From assembly GCA_002298785.1 (NCBI GenBank), contig DBMR01000071.1, positions 107,324 through 171,323 on the forward strand: a DNA stretch of 64,000 nt, written 5' to 3'. The notes beneath the pieces were generated by a model that was not told where the DNA came from, searched no databases, and worked only from the letters and a program-made list of their open reading frames with translations. The DNA is from Verrucomicrobia subdivision 3 bacterium UBA693. GTDB taxonomy: Bacteria > Verrucomicrobiota > Verrucomicrobiia > Limisphaerales > UBA8199. This document shows positions 16,987 through 26,400 of this stretch, piece by piece. Within the stretch, counting starts at the first letter, position 1; the number at the start of each line of letters is the position of its first letter. A program made the translations under genes and the position numbers.

Positions 16987-18120
16987 CTATTTTTGACCGA
17001 CCTTGCCGCGATAGAACCGCGTGCCGGCGCTGAACGGTATCGGGCTGGTGTACTCGAACACCCCCTGAAGGCAGTTCGTGGTGAAATTATTGGTCCACGT
17101 CAAAAGATCCGCACTGTCCTGAATTTGATAGATCCGATTGGTTTCTCCGGATAAACGCATTCGGAGGTAGCCGGCCTGCGGTGGAAGAATCTCGAGCTGC
17201 GGCGGTGGCGGAGCCGCACGGGTGGTCAGCGGAAACTGCGTGTCTTTGCCCAGCGCTGCCACACCGATCGCCCCCGGGTAGCTGTTGGTATTGGGCAGAC
17301 CCGGGTTACCGATGCTCAAATGCCCCATCAGATTGGCCCCGGGCGGCAGAGTATCGGCCGGAATGACGGTCGAGAACGAAGCCCCGGTCAACGCCCCGGT
17401 TTCAAACGGTTCTTCCGACAGATAGACCAGGTTGCTGGCACTGTCCATGATGCTCAGTTGCACAATGGCCACCGTGCTCCCGCCGAGCGAATCCCACCCC
17501 AATTGAAAGTCCCGCGTCGAGTCAATGTCCCGCGCCGCCGCCAGGTTCGTGAGTTGCGGCGTAACCGGATAACTCAACGGCACCACCACCAGGTAAAAAT
17601 TCAACGCCACACTGCGCACCCCGTCGTTGGTGGTGGCCATCGTGGTCGTATAACTGGCGGGCGTCAGCAACCCGATGGTGGTCGGGTACACTCCGTCCAG
17701 GGCGCTCTGCGAGTTCGTAAAATCTTCGAAACGCCACGAGAATTGGTTGGTATCCGGCATCAACTGCCGCAACGGCGTCGTATTGGAAGGCTTCACGGTT
17801 GCGTTAGCCACCAGGTTGTTGGAAGAAGCCACCACAAAGGAAATGAACCCATAAGCGTTACTGACCAGCGTTGGCGGCGCGACATCATTGGTCTGCTGAT
17901 AAAAAATCGACTTGATGATGCCGAAATACGACACGTCAGCGCCGTGAACGTTGCCGATCACCAGCAACAGCGACAACGGTAGCGCTAGGCAAATCCATCG
18001 GACACGCTGGCAAAGCTTGTTAGAAGGATGAACGGACGCCCGATTCCTGGCCGGATCCATCGCCACTCGAGCAGTGGAATTACCGGTCGATCCATGCTGG
18101 AACCGAGGTTGTGAAGTCAT
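16987..18120 (-). CDS. Exported hypothetical protein with verrucomicrobial C-terminal beta domain
   Basis: This protein of up to 377 residues has a hydrophobic export signal only at about residues 41-61 (WICLALPLSLLLVIGNVHGA). The true start may therefore be the internal ATG at 18060. The mature part is Ser/Thr/Asn-rich and beta-strand-like. Its last 70 residues carry the 'NRIYQIQDSADLLTWTN ... GTRFYRG' pattern, which recurs at the C-termini of exported verrucomicrobial proteins. No function can be assigned. Confidence 0.6.
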   Translation of the reverse strand: MTSQPRFQHGSTGNSTARVAMDPARNRASVHPSNKLCQRVRWICLALPLSLLLVIGNVHGADVSYFGIIKSIFYQQTNDVAPPTLVSNAYGFISFVVASSNNLVANATVKPSNTTPLRQLMPDTNQFSWRFEDFTNSQSALDGVYPTTIGLLTPASYTTTMATTNDGVRSVALNFYLVVVPLSYPVTPQLTNLAAARDIDSTRDFQLGWDSLGGSTVAIVQLSIMDSASNLVYLSEEPFETGALTGASFSTVIPADTLPPGANLMGHLSIGNPGLPNTNSYPGAIGVAALGKDTQFPLTTRAAPPPPQLEILPPQAGYLRMRLSGETNRIYQIQDSADLLTWTNNFTTNCLQGVFEYTSPIPFSAGTRFYRGKVGQK

Positions 18121-18271
18121 AGATGGCTAATAGCACAACCTACGCAAAACCAAAACAGATTCCTGCCGGAAAATCCGCAGACGGTCTGGAAATCACCCGG
18201 AAGCAATAACGATCCAGTCCCCGCAAAGAACCAGGTCGTCATCCCGGTCAAAGAACGATCTTTGCATCAAT

Positions 18272-19054
18272 TCACCGGCTGGGTGCGCCGGTGATTGGGG
18301 GATAGCTCGCTTTGGCCAAAGTTAGCAGTCGTTCGCGAATTTTTGTGGCCAAAATCTCATAGCCCGCGGTGTTGATGTGGACATCGTCGCGGAACAATTT
18401 CGTGTCCGGCATACCGTCCGCCGCACGAAACGCGTCGCCAAAATCCTGCAACGTCAGCCACGGAACCCCGGTCAATCGCGCCGCCAGCAAAGCATTGACC
18501 TTTTCTGTGGCGCCAGGGCGCGGCGGCTTTTCATCGCGGCGCGGGAGAATGCCGAGTAGCAGGATCACCGCGTCGGGTTGTTTCGCGTGCGCGGCGGCGC
18601 AGACGGCCTCGATGCCAGCGGCAATGTCCTCTGGACGGTTGTCCACGGCGGTGTTGTTCGTACCGATCTTAATTACGATGACTCTGGGCTTGATGCCGTC
18701 CAGTTCGCCGTGTTCGATGCGCCACAGCACATTCTCGGTGCGATCCCAGCCAAACCCGAGGTTGGACACTTTAAAGCCGGACCAGCAGTTGGACCAGGAC
18801 TGCGCGCCCCAAGCCAAGGGTGCCCGGGGTTCACCGCCCCAGAAGTGGATGATCGAATCGCCGAAAATGACCACATCCGGCTTTATTTCGCGGTGGCGCG
18901 CGAGAACTTCCGCATGCCGCGTTTGCCAGTCATAAGTAGCGCGGTCGCGATCCTGCGTAACCGGTGTAGTGGTCGAAAGCCCCGTGACGGTTACCGGTTC
19001 GACGGCCATTCCGATACCAAAAGACAACAGTAAGCAGAGAAGTGTGCGTTGCAT
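18272..19054 (-). CDS. SGNH/GDSL hydrolase, PAF-acetylhydrolase-like
   Basis: This 260-residue exported esterase starts at ATG 19054 (signal peptide MQRTLLCLLLSFGIGMAVE). The SGNH blocks are present: GDS with Ser67, GFGWDRTENVLWRIEHGELD, the Asn block KIGTNNTA, and a D-V-H pair near the C-terminus. It is a close relative of the enzyme at 7006-7830. It follows the GH71/99-like gene by 28 bases and probably removes acetyl groups from the same polysaccharide that enzyme attacks. A TCACCGGC/GCCGGTGA hairpin overlaps its stop codon (18272-18294). Confidence 0.85.
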   Translation of the reverse strand: MQRTLLCLLLSFGIGMAVEPVTVTGLSTTTPVTQDRDRATYDWQTRHAEVLARHREIKPDVVIFGDSIIHFWGGEPRAPLAWGAQSWSNCWSGFKVSNLGFGWDRTENVLWRIEHGELDGIKPRVIVIKIGTNNTAVDNRPEDIAAGIEAVCAAAHAKQPDAVILLLGILPRRDEKPPRPGATEKVNALLAARLTGVPWLTLQDFGDAFRAADGMPDTKLFRDDVHINTAGYEILATKIRERLLTLAKASYPPITGAPSR

Positions 19055-19082
19055 CTTGTAGAGAGAATCGGAACCTGACCGC

Positions 19083-20387
19083 TTATCGCTTGGGCATGCT
19101 GGTCGAGAGTGGAATCTCTCCACGCAACATCTTTCCCGCCTGGCCGGTCAACCACAGGTAATGGTCGGTGGGCATTCCCTCGTTATCACACAAACGCACG
19201 CCCGCCGGTGGATGATCCGAGCATTTGAAAATGGCAGTGCCCTCGTCCATCTCATCGAACATCGCCACATACAGCATGCCGGCTTGAGCCTGGAGCGCAC
19301 CGCTGATCTGGCTCCAGTAAAACCGCCCTTTCTGACGCGGGATCTGGTTCAGGGGATAAATGAGGACGTTATCGCCGCGGCCATGCTCGTGCATGTTGTA
19401 CCAGCTAAAACCCGGATAAACGCACGGTGCGTAGTCCAGCTTCCGCTTGCCGCACCAGGCAAGGTCTGCCTTTACCTGCTCCTGGTATCGCGCGCCATCG
19501 AACTGGTGAACCAGCGGCGTAAACCGCTGCACCATCCACGGCATCACCACATCCGCGGATTCAATCAACTGGTGCAGGTACGGGTCGGGATTCGTGTCGA
19601 TGTTTAGATCCCGGAAATACGTCGGCACCCCGAGCATCACGGAACAGCCACCGTATTGGGGGTCGGATTTGAGGAAGCTGATCACCTTGTCGATTTCGAT
19701 ATTGCGAATGTTGTATCCCCGATCCGGAAAGCCCAGTCCCCAAATCGTAACCAGCGGCTTGCCCCGGTGGTAGAGATAATGGTTCGGATTTTGCCTGGTG
19801 ATGTTGAGGTCATCCACCAACTCTTTCCAATCCTGGATAATGACCGAGCAATCCTCGCCGGCATCCCGCAACCCCGAGAGGTCATACATCACGGCGATGG
19901 CCCGCTCGTGCTGGCGCGCAGCGCGCAGGCAGTTTTCCAAAACCACCCGGCTCTTTTTCCGCCGCTCGGGCGTGCGCAATCCGCCGAAGAAACGCTGCAC
20001 AAAAACACCGTCAATCCCGTATTGCTGCATCCAACGGAAATGCAGGTCGGCGGTGCTCTGGTCCCACGAACTAAATACCCGGGCGATGGAGCCATCGTGG
20101 TTGGTTAAGGCCGTCGGGTAGGTCTTTTCGTATTCGGCGATGTCCGGCCAGAAGTCGGGATGCAGGGTAGCGGCCGAAAGCAGGCCTCGTTCACTATAAT
20201 GGGACCAGCCTTCCCCGGAACCGTCGCCTTCCGCCCGGAACCAACCCTGATAGCCGCACATCACGCGGCCTGCATAAGAGGGAAACCGCGAGGTCGGGTG
20301 GTGTTTCGTCTGCGCCGCGGCCGTCAGCCGACCGACACCCAGGATGATCGTCAGCAGGCATAGCAACGGGATCGATACGCTTTTCAT
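19083..20387 (-). CDS. Exported GH71/GH99-like glycoside hydrolase
   Basis: This 434-residue protein starts at ATG 20387 with a signal peptide (MKSVSIPLLCLLTIILGVG). The barrel has the family pattern: RVMCGYQGWF near the N-terminus, MQQYGIDGVFVQRFFGG, the IAVMYDLSG strand, GKPLVTIWGLGF, VMPWMVQRF, YAPCVYPGFSWYN and MLYVAMFDEMDEGTAIFK. Such GH71/99-like domains occur in alpha-glucanases and endo-mannanases, and the acidic pair in FDEMDE is a candidate catalytic region. Substrate is not deducible. It precedes an SGNH esterase in the same operon. Confidence 0.75.
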   Translation of the reverse strand: MKSVSIPLLCLLTIILGVGRLTAAAQTKHHPTSRFPSYAGRVMCGYQGWFRAEGDGSGEGWSHYSERGLLSAATLHPDFWPDIAEYEKTYPTALTNHDGSIARVFSSWDQSTADLHFRWMQQYGIDGVFVQRFFGGLRTPERRKKSRVVLENCLRAARQHERAIAVMYDLSGLRDAGEDCSVIIQDWKELVDDLNITRQNPNHYLYHRGKPLVTIWGLGFPDRGYNIRNIEIDKVISFLKSDPQYGGCSVMLGVPTYFRDLNIDTNPDPYLHQLIESADVVMPWMVQRFTPLVHQFDGARYQEQVKADLAWCGKRKLDYAPCVYPGFSWYNMHEHGRGDNVLIYPLNQIPRQKGRFYWSQISGALQAQAGMLYVAMFDEMDEGTAIFKCSDHPPAGVRLCDNEGMPTDHYLWLTGQAGKMLRGEIPLSTSMPKR

Positions 20388-20541
20388 AAATCGTGCGCGT
20401 ATCTTAAGTATCACGGGTTTCAAAGCAACCCGACAATCAGCGTTGCTCAACCCAAGCAAAGTGCTCGCGCCGCGCGGGCTGGGCCGGCGGCTCGGAGCAC
20501 TGCTCGATCAAAATCCGCGGTGGAACCGGCTCGAGGCGCGG

Positions 20542-21960
20542 TCACGCCTGGGCCAGTTTCCCGAATCGATTCGCAATGGCCAACGCCGGATCGAGCGGCA
20601 CCTCCTGCCTTTGCACATTCGACGGAATGCTGATGGTGGGCACCGAGCGTAGTTTCTTGCCGGCGAATTGTGGGAGATACCGACTTTCCGCCGCGAGCAT
20701 CTCGGCCACCATTTCCCGAATTTCCCGCAGGGTTAACACCGCCGCCGTGAGCGGATCAAGCGCCACGGCCTGCATGACCAATTCCGGATCCCCGGTGAAG
20801 CTGGCTTCCACCGCCAATCCTTGCACGGTCACGTTGCTCATGTTGAGCGCGGCGCATTGCGGCGGCAGATTGCCCACCACAATCGGGTGCAGCCCTAGTC
20901 GATCCACGAAGATGGGGACTTCCACGCAACAGCCCGCCGGTAGATTCGTGATGTAACCGTCGTTGCGCACGTTGCCGTTCAGGCGGAAGACGCGCCCGGT
21001 CTCCTTCGCTTCAATGATGTGCGAGGCATACTCCGCGCTGCGGGGCCCCAGGGCTGTCGATTCAATGGACAGCGGATCGGTCCGGGCAAATTTATCCGCG
21101 AGCATGGCGCAATACTTGTAATAGGCGCCGGTCTCGCCTCCGAATGACGGTTCATCGCAATAAAGCTCCAACGCCTTTTGATTTTTGCGGAAGTAAGGGA
21201 GGTACTCGGACAAGTGGCCGGTGCTTTCGGTCATGAAGTAACCAAAATGACGGAACACCTCGCCCCGGACTTTCTCATTCACGTAGAAGCCGGGTTTCTC
21301 GAAATTCTCGCGCAGGATGGGATAAAGATCCCTTCCCCGATGTTCGAGCTTGAGGAACCAGCCCATGTGATTGATGCCGGCGGCCAGGAAATCGATTTCG
21401 TCCTTCGGCACCCCGGAGTAGCTGGCAATCAGGTCCATGGTGGTTTGCACGCCGTGGCAAAGCCCTACGAATTGCAGGCCGGGCACGCGGCCCAGGGCCC
21501 AACAACACATGGCCATGGGATTCGCATAATTGAACAGAATCGCCCGGGGACAAAGTTCCCGCATGTCGTTGGCAATCTCGAGCAGGGCCGGAATATGCCG
21601 CAACGCGCGAAACACCCCGCCGGGCCCCAGCGTGTCGGCAATGCACTGGTCCACGCCGTACTTAAGCGGAATTTCATAGTCCTGCCGGAACTCTTCCACG
21701 CCGCCGGCCTGCAACATCACGATGACGTAATCCGCGCCGTCCAGCGCCTCGCGACGATTCGTGGTGGCGGTGACGGTGGCCTCCAGTTTGTTGTCCTGGA
21801 TCATGCGCTGCACGAAAGCCTGCATCTTGTCCAGCCGGGTGTGGGTCAGCGCCATCAACCGGAACTCGCTGCCGCGCAACGCGGGGGTGGCGAGAAAATC
21901 GGACATGAGGGTTTTGCAGAACACGAGGCTGCCGGCGCCGATCAATGCAATTTTAGCCAT
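20542..21960 (-). CDS. GH4 family alpha-galactosidase/alpha-glucosidase (NAD-dependent)
   Basis: This 472-residue cytosolic enzyme has the GH4 Rossmann start (IALIGAGSLVF) and NYANPMAM. The metal/catalytic ligands Cys168 (GLCHG) and His198 (GINHMGW) are in place. GH4 enzymes use NAD+ and a divalent metal with a redox elimination mechanism. The sequence resembles the MelA branch, so alpha-galactoside or alpha-glucoside cleavage after import is likely. A GGAGC sits 6-10 bases before the ATG. The upstream gap contains a perfect 8-base hairpin. Confidence 0.88.
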   Translation of the reverse strand: MAKIALIGAGSLVFCKTLMSDFLATPALRGSEFRLMALTHTRLDKMQAFVQRMIQDNKLEATVTATTNRREALDGADYVIVMLQAGGVEEFRQDYEIPLKYGVDQCIADTLGPGGVFRALRHIPALLEIANDMRELCPRAILFNYANPMAMCCWALGRVPGLQFVGLCHGVQTTMDLIASYSGVPKDEIDFLAAGINHMGWFLKLEHRGRDLYPILRENFEKPGFYVNEKVRGEVFRHFGYFMTESTGHLSEYLPYFRKNQKALELYCDEPSFGGETGAYYKYCAMLADKFARTDPLSIESTALGPRSAEYASHIIEAKETGRVFRLNGNVRNDGYITNLPAGCCVEVPIFVDRLGLHPIVVGNLPPQCAALNMSNVTVQGLAVEASFTGDPELVMQAVALDPLTAAVLTLREIREMVAEMLAAESRYLPQFAGKKLRSVPTISIPSNVQRQEVPLDPALAIANRFGKLAQA

Positions 21961-22025
21961 GAGATGCTCCTGTGCGGAAGTTTGTGCGTTTAGCTGGACG
22001 TTGTAATCGAGACGTCATGCGTTCG

Positions 22026-22056
22026 CTCCCGGAGGGCGCTCGCACCTTTCCGGGAG
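22026..22056. promoter_or_regulatory. Inverted repeat between divergent genes
   Basis: CTCCCGGA (22026-22033) is complementary to TCCGGGAG (22049-22056) with a 15-base spacer. It lies 66 bases upstream of the GH4 start and before the HEAT-repeat gene, so it may be an operator or a short dispersed palindrome. Confidence 0.35.
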
Positions 22057-22101
22057 ACGCTATCGCTTATCCGTGATTTAGGCGGCGGGCGCAATGCTTT
22101 T

Positions 22102-23370
22102 TTGTGCCAGACCACAAGTCAGTTCCGACGCGCGAGCACCCAGCTTTGCCCAGTGAGATTTGATTTGAGGTTGAACCGCATTCTCCGATGGCTGAAAGTG
22201 GAACCGTTGACCACGAGAAATAAAATCTGGGTGGCGGTGGCGGCCCTGCTGATCCTGGCCGCCATCCTGGCCGCAACCCTCGTCCCGCCCAGCGCAGGGG
22301 CCAGGGTGTTCCAGGGAAAACCCCTCAAGAATTGGTGCCTCCAATTGCTCTCCGCGGATCCGCAAATCCAGGGTGAAGCGACGAACTTCTTCCATCGCTT
22401 CGGCCCCGGCGTGGTGCCGGAGTTGACGATTCTTTTGGAACCGGGCGATCCGTTTTACCGGAAGATGGCCTGGCTCCATTCAGACTGGCTGCCGCGCCGG
22501 TTCCGAACCGCGCTGTTGCACCGGGTGAAATACCCGGAAAGCGACACGGTGCGGATGGGGGCGACGCGGGCCTTGGGCCTCATCGGCCCAGCAGCAGAGA
22601 GCTCGATCCCGGCATTGGGCAAGGTCCTGCTCGAGGGCCGGCCCCCGGCAGTCTGGGAAAGCGCCCTCACGCTGGGAAAACTTGGCGCGGCGTCCGTCCC
22701 GTCCTTGACCAACGCCCTGGCACAACCCGACCCCGTGATCTGCCAGTCGGCGGCCTTCGGCCTGGAACGGCTGGGCTTGCCGGGGACCAATGCCATTCCA
22801 GCGCTCATTCTGCGTCTGGACGATGAAAAGGACTTCGTCCGCGAGGCGTCCGTCAGGGCCCTGGCCGCCATGACCCCTCCCGCCGTTGGCGCCTTGCTCG
22901 CGATACTGGAACAAGGCACGGCAACGGCCCGTCTCGAGGCCGCCAGGGCTCTGGGCCTGGCTCATGTCTCCCGGCACGTGGCGGGAGCGCCCCTGCTGAA
23001 GATGTCCCACGACCCGGTCCCGGAGATTCGAGCCCAGGCCCTGGCCAGCCTTGGCGATATACTCGCCATCGATCCCCCGGTCGTGGCCCGACTCCTCGAG
23101 GCGCTGGATGAGACCAACATCGTGGTCCGTGCCACCGCCGTAGCCGCGCTCGGAAAATTTCAAAACAAAGCCGCCCCCGCCGTTGCACGCCTGACGGCTC
23201 TGCTCCAGGATAAGGAGGAAGCCGTGCGGTCGGCGGCAGCACGGTCCCTGGGACAGATCGGTCCGGAGGCGAAACCGGCATTGCCCAACCTCGAAAAACT
23301 GCTCGCCGATCCCGCCGAAGAGGTCAGAACCCACGCGACCAACGCGGTCCAGCGGCTATCCGGGTACTGA
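22102..23370 (+). CDS. HEAT-repeat protein with N-terminal membrane anchor
   Basis: This protein of up to 422 residues has a membrane segment (IWVAVAALLILAAILAATLV, about residues 43-62) and then a string of roughly eight HEAT/PBS-lyase repeats. Examples are IPALGKVLLEGRPPAVWESA and ARLTALLQDKEEAVRSAAAR, the latter with the typical A-A-x-x-L-G-x-I helix ends. It is a scaffold facing the periplasm, with no enzymatic motif. No ATG start precedes the membrane segment: TTG 22102, GTG 22153 and GTG 22198 are candidates, none with a good ribosome binding site. It directly precedes the CotH giant gene. Confidence 0.75.
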   Translation: MCQTTSQFRRASTQLCPVRFDLRLNRILRWLKVEPLTTRNKIWVAVAALLILAAILAATLVPPSAGARVFQGKPLKNWCLQLLSADPQIQGEATNFFHRFGPGVVPELTILLEPGDPFYRKMAWLHSDWLPRRFRTALLHRVKYPESDTVRMGATRALGLIGPAAESSIPALGKVLLEGRPPAVWESALTLGKLGAASVPSLTNALAQPDPVICQSAAFGLERLGLPGTNAIPALILRLDDEKDFVREASVRALAAMTPPAVGALLAILEQGTATARLEAARALGLAHVSRHVAGAPLLKMSHDPVPEIRAQALASLGDILAIDPPVVARLLEALDETNIVVRATAVAALGKFQNKAAPAVARLTALLQDKEEAVRSAAARSLGQIGPEAKPALPNLEKLLADPAEEVRTHATNAVQRLSGY

Positions 23371-23402
23371 AACCACCGCTGGCGATTGAAACAAGCTGGT
23401 TT

Positions 23403-23421
23403 TATCAGACCGGGTCTGATA
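23403..23421. promoter_or_regulatory. Perfect inverted repeat just before the CotH gene
   Basis: TATCAGAC (23403-23410) and GTCTGATA (23414-23421) are perfect complements with a three-base spacer. The repeat ends ten bases before the ATG at 23432, where a ribosome binding site should be. It could be a repressor site, a translational hairpin, or the terminator of the HEAT gene; no proper T-tract follows. Confidence 0.45.
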
Positions 23422-23431
23422 GTTTGTTAAG

Positions 23432-26400
23432 ATGATGTGGCTCAGGTTGTTCTTCTTCGCCGGTGTCTTGGCGCTTTCCGCACCGGCTGAAGTGTTGATC
23501 CCCAGCAACAGCGCGTGGCGCTATCGAAAAGGAACGGCGGAAGCCTCGACCCCAGACACCACCGCCTGGCGGGAAATCGGATTCTCGGACGCGGCCTGGA
23601 GCACCGGCAATGCCGCCTTTTATTACGAGCGCGACCCCGGCAGCGGCACGGCTTATTCCGGCAACACCACGCTCTCGGACATGTACGGCAATTACACGTG
23701 CATCTTCCTGCGCACATCGTTTGTGGTTACGAACCTGGACGATATCGGCACACTGCAAGTGGCTGGCTTCAGCGACGACGGTTTCATCGCATGGATCAAC
23801 GGCGAGGAGGTGGCCCGGTTCAACATGCCCGCCGGGAACATCGCCTACAGCGGCGTTTCCTTGGGTGCGCTGCCCGAGCCCATCCCCTGGTGGACCAACC
23901 AGGTTGCGAACCCCAAATCCATCCTGGTGCCGGGCTCGAATATTCTCGCCGTGCAGGCCTTCAACTCGAGCAAAGGTTCCAGCTCGGATTTCATTATCAA
24001 CCCGGCCCTCTATTACACGCCGAACACTAATCGGCCGTCGGTTGCCTATACCTATCCCGCCGCGGACACCGTGGTGGCGCCTTTTAACAAAATGGAGGTG
24101 GGCTTCAGCGTGCCGGTGACGGGGGTGGATGCCGCGGATTTACGGGTCAACGGCCAGCCCGCGAGCGAATTGACGGTGTTGACCCCGTCGCAATTCGTGT
24201 TCGGTTTTCCCACCCTGGCGACCGGCACGGTGCAATTTGCCTGGGCCCCGGGCCATGGCATCCGGGATTTGGCCACCAGCTCCAACGCGTTCAACGGCGG
24301 CTCCTGGACTTGCACCGTCAGCTCGAACGCTCCGCTGCCCCAGGTGATCATCTCCGAATTCATGGCCTCGAACAGCGGGAACCAGGCCAACTCCGTCCAT
24401 GATCCCCTGGGCGGGAATCCGGATTGGATCGAGATTTTCAACGGCCATAACACGCCCGTCAGCCTCACGGGCTGGTCGCTCACCGATGACGCCACCAAGC
24501 TCGGAAAATGGAAGTTCCCACCCACCCTGCTGCCAGCCCGTGGCTATTTGCTGGTGTTCGCTTCCGGCCGGGATACCAATTCCGCCGGCCAGCTTCACAC
24601 CAGTTTCAAGCTGAACGCCGGCAGCGGCTTCCTGGGGCTGGTGGATGCCGCCGGCACGGTGGTTTCGTCCTTCGCCCCCACTTACCCGCTGCAGTTTACG
24701 GATATCTCCTACGGCCGCGACCGGCTGGACTCGTCCCTGACAGGGTACTTCACGAACAGCACTCCGGGCGCGGCGAACGCCACTCGTGGCACCGGATTTG
24801 GCGCCGAGGTGCAGTTTTCCCGGAAGAGCGGCGTGTTTACGAATGATTTTTGGCTGACCCTGACCACCACGGACAACAGCGATATCCGTTACGTGCTCGT
24901 CACCACCAACGTAGCGGCGGGCAGCCTGGCGGTGACCAACATTCCCCTGGCCACCTCACCGCTCTACACCGGCCCCCTGCTGCTGACCAACACGGCCCAG
25001 GTCCGCGCCCGCGCGTTCCCTAAGACCGCAGACCAATGGCCGGGACCTCCCTGCACCGAAAATTACGTGCGCATCACGCCGACGGCCGCGACCTTTGGTT
25101 CCACTCTCCCCATTCTCCTGCTACACAACCTCGCCGGTGGGTCTGTGCCGCAGAACTATGATCAAACAGCCATCTTCATGGTTTTTGAGCCGGTGGATGG
25201 CCGGGCGTCCTTTACGAACCCGCCCACCCTGGCGACCCGGGCGGGATTCAACATTCGCGGCAGCAGCACCGCCGGTTTGCCCCAGGCCAGCTTCGCCCTC
25301 GAGTTCTGGGACGAATACAACGACGACCTCAAATTGGAGCTGCTCGGGTTGCCGGCCGAATCCGACTGGGTTTTGTTTGGACAGGATGGGTTCGATACTT
25401 CCTTCCTCCATAACCCCCTCATGCACCAGCTTTCGCGGGATGTTGGGCGCTACTCTTCCCGCACCCGGTTCGCGGAAGTCTTTCTCAACACGGCCGGCGG
25501 CGCGGTCACGTTCATCCCGACCTACAGCGGCAACTACAACGGCCTCTATACCGTCGAGGAAAAGATCAAACGCGGCTCCGACCGGGTGGCGGTCGCCAGG
25601 CTCGACCCGCAGCACACCAACGCCGTCGATATCACCGGCGGCTACCTCTTGAAGATCGACCGCGCGGACAGCAACGAGCGGACCTTTTACGATAGCGCGC
25701 TCCAAAACAGCATTGTTTACGTGGATCCGCCCGGGTTGGAAATGGAGAGCGCCCAGCGGACCGCCCAGGCGCAATACATCCAAAACTACTTTGCGGCCTT
25801 TGGCACCGCCCTCTGGGGCGCGTCCTATACCAACCCAGCGACCGGTTACGCCGCATATATCGACGTCCCCGCCTGGCTGGATCACCACGTCCTGAACGCG
25901 TTCGCTTACAACGTGGACGCCATGCGGCTCAGCGGTTATTTCTTCAAAGATCGCAGCGCTAAAATCTCGATGGGACCGCTCTGGGATTTTGATCGCAGCC
26001 TGGGAACCTCGTATGGCGGGGATGTGCGTTGTTTCAACCCGCGCCTGTGGCGGGTGCAGCTCTCGGACGATCAAGGCACGGACTACTTTGGCAACCCGAG
26101 CCTGCTCGGCGTGCGCTGGTGGAGCCGCCTGTTTACCGACCCGGACTTCTGGCAAGCCTGGATCGACCGCTGGACAGAATTGCGCCAGGGCCCGCTGGCT
26201 ACCGCCAATATCTTCCAGCGGATCGACGCCTTGCAAGCGCAGGTGACCCCGGCTTACTACCGGCAAACCGCCCGCTGGAACTACACCGCCGCTCGCAACG
26301 GCGGGATCTCGGCCAACGGCTACGGATTCATCTTCCCGGGCGGTTACGCGGGTGAAATCAGCTTCCTGAAGCAATGGATTCTCGACCGTGTCAACTTCAT

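Noticed and set aside
25121..26374. 417-codon minus-strand frame inside the CotH gene
   Set aside because: Its translation is low-complexity and unrelated to any family, whereas the CotH frame shows clear motifs over the same bases.
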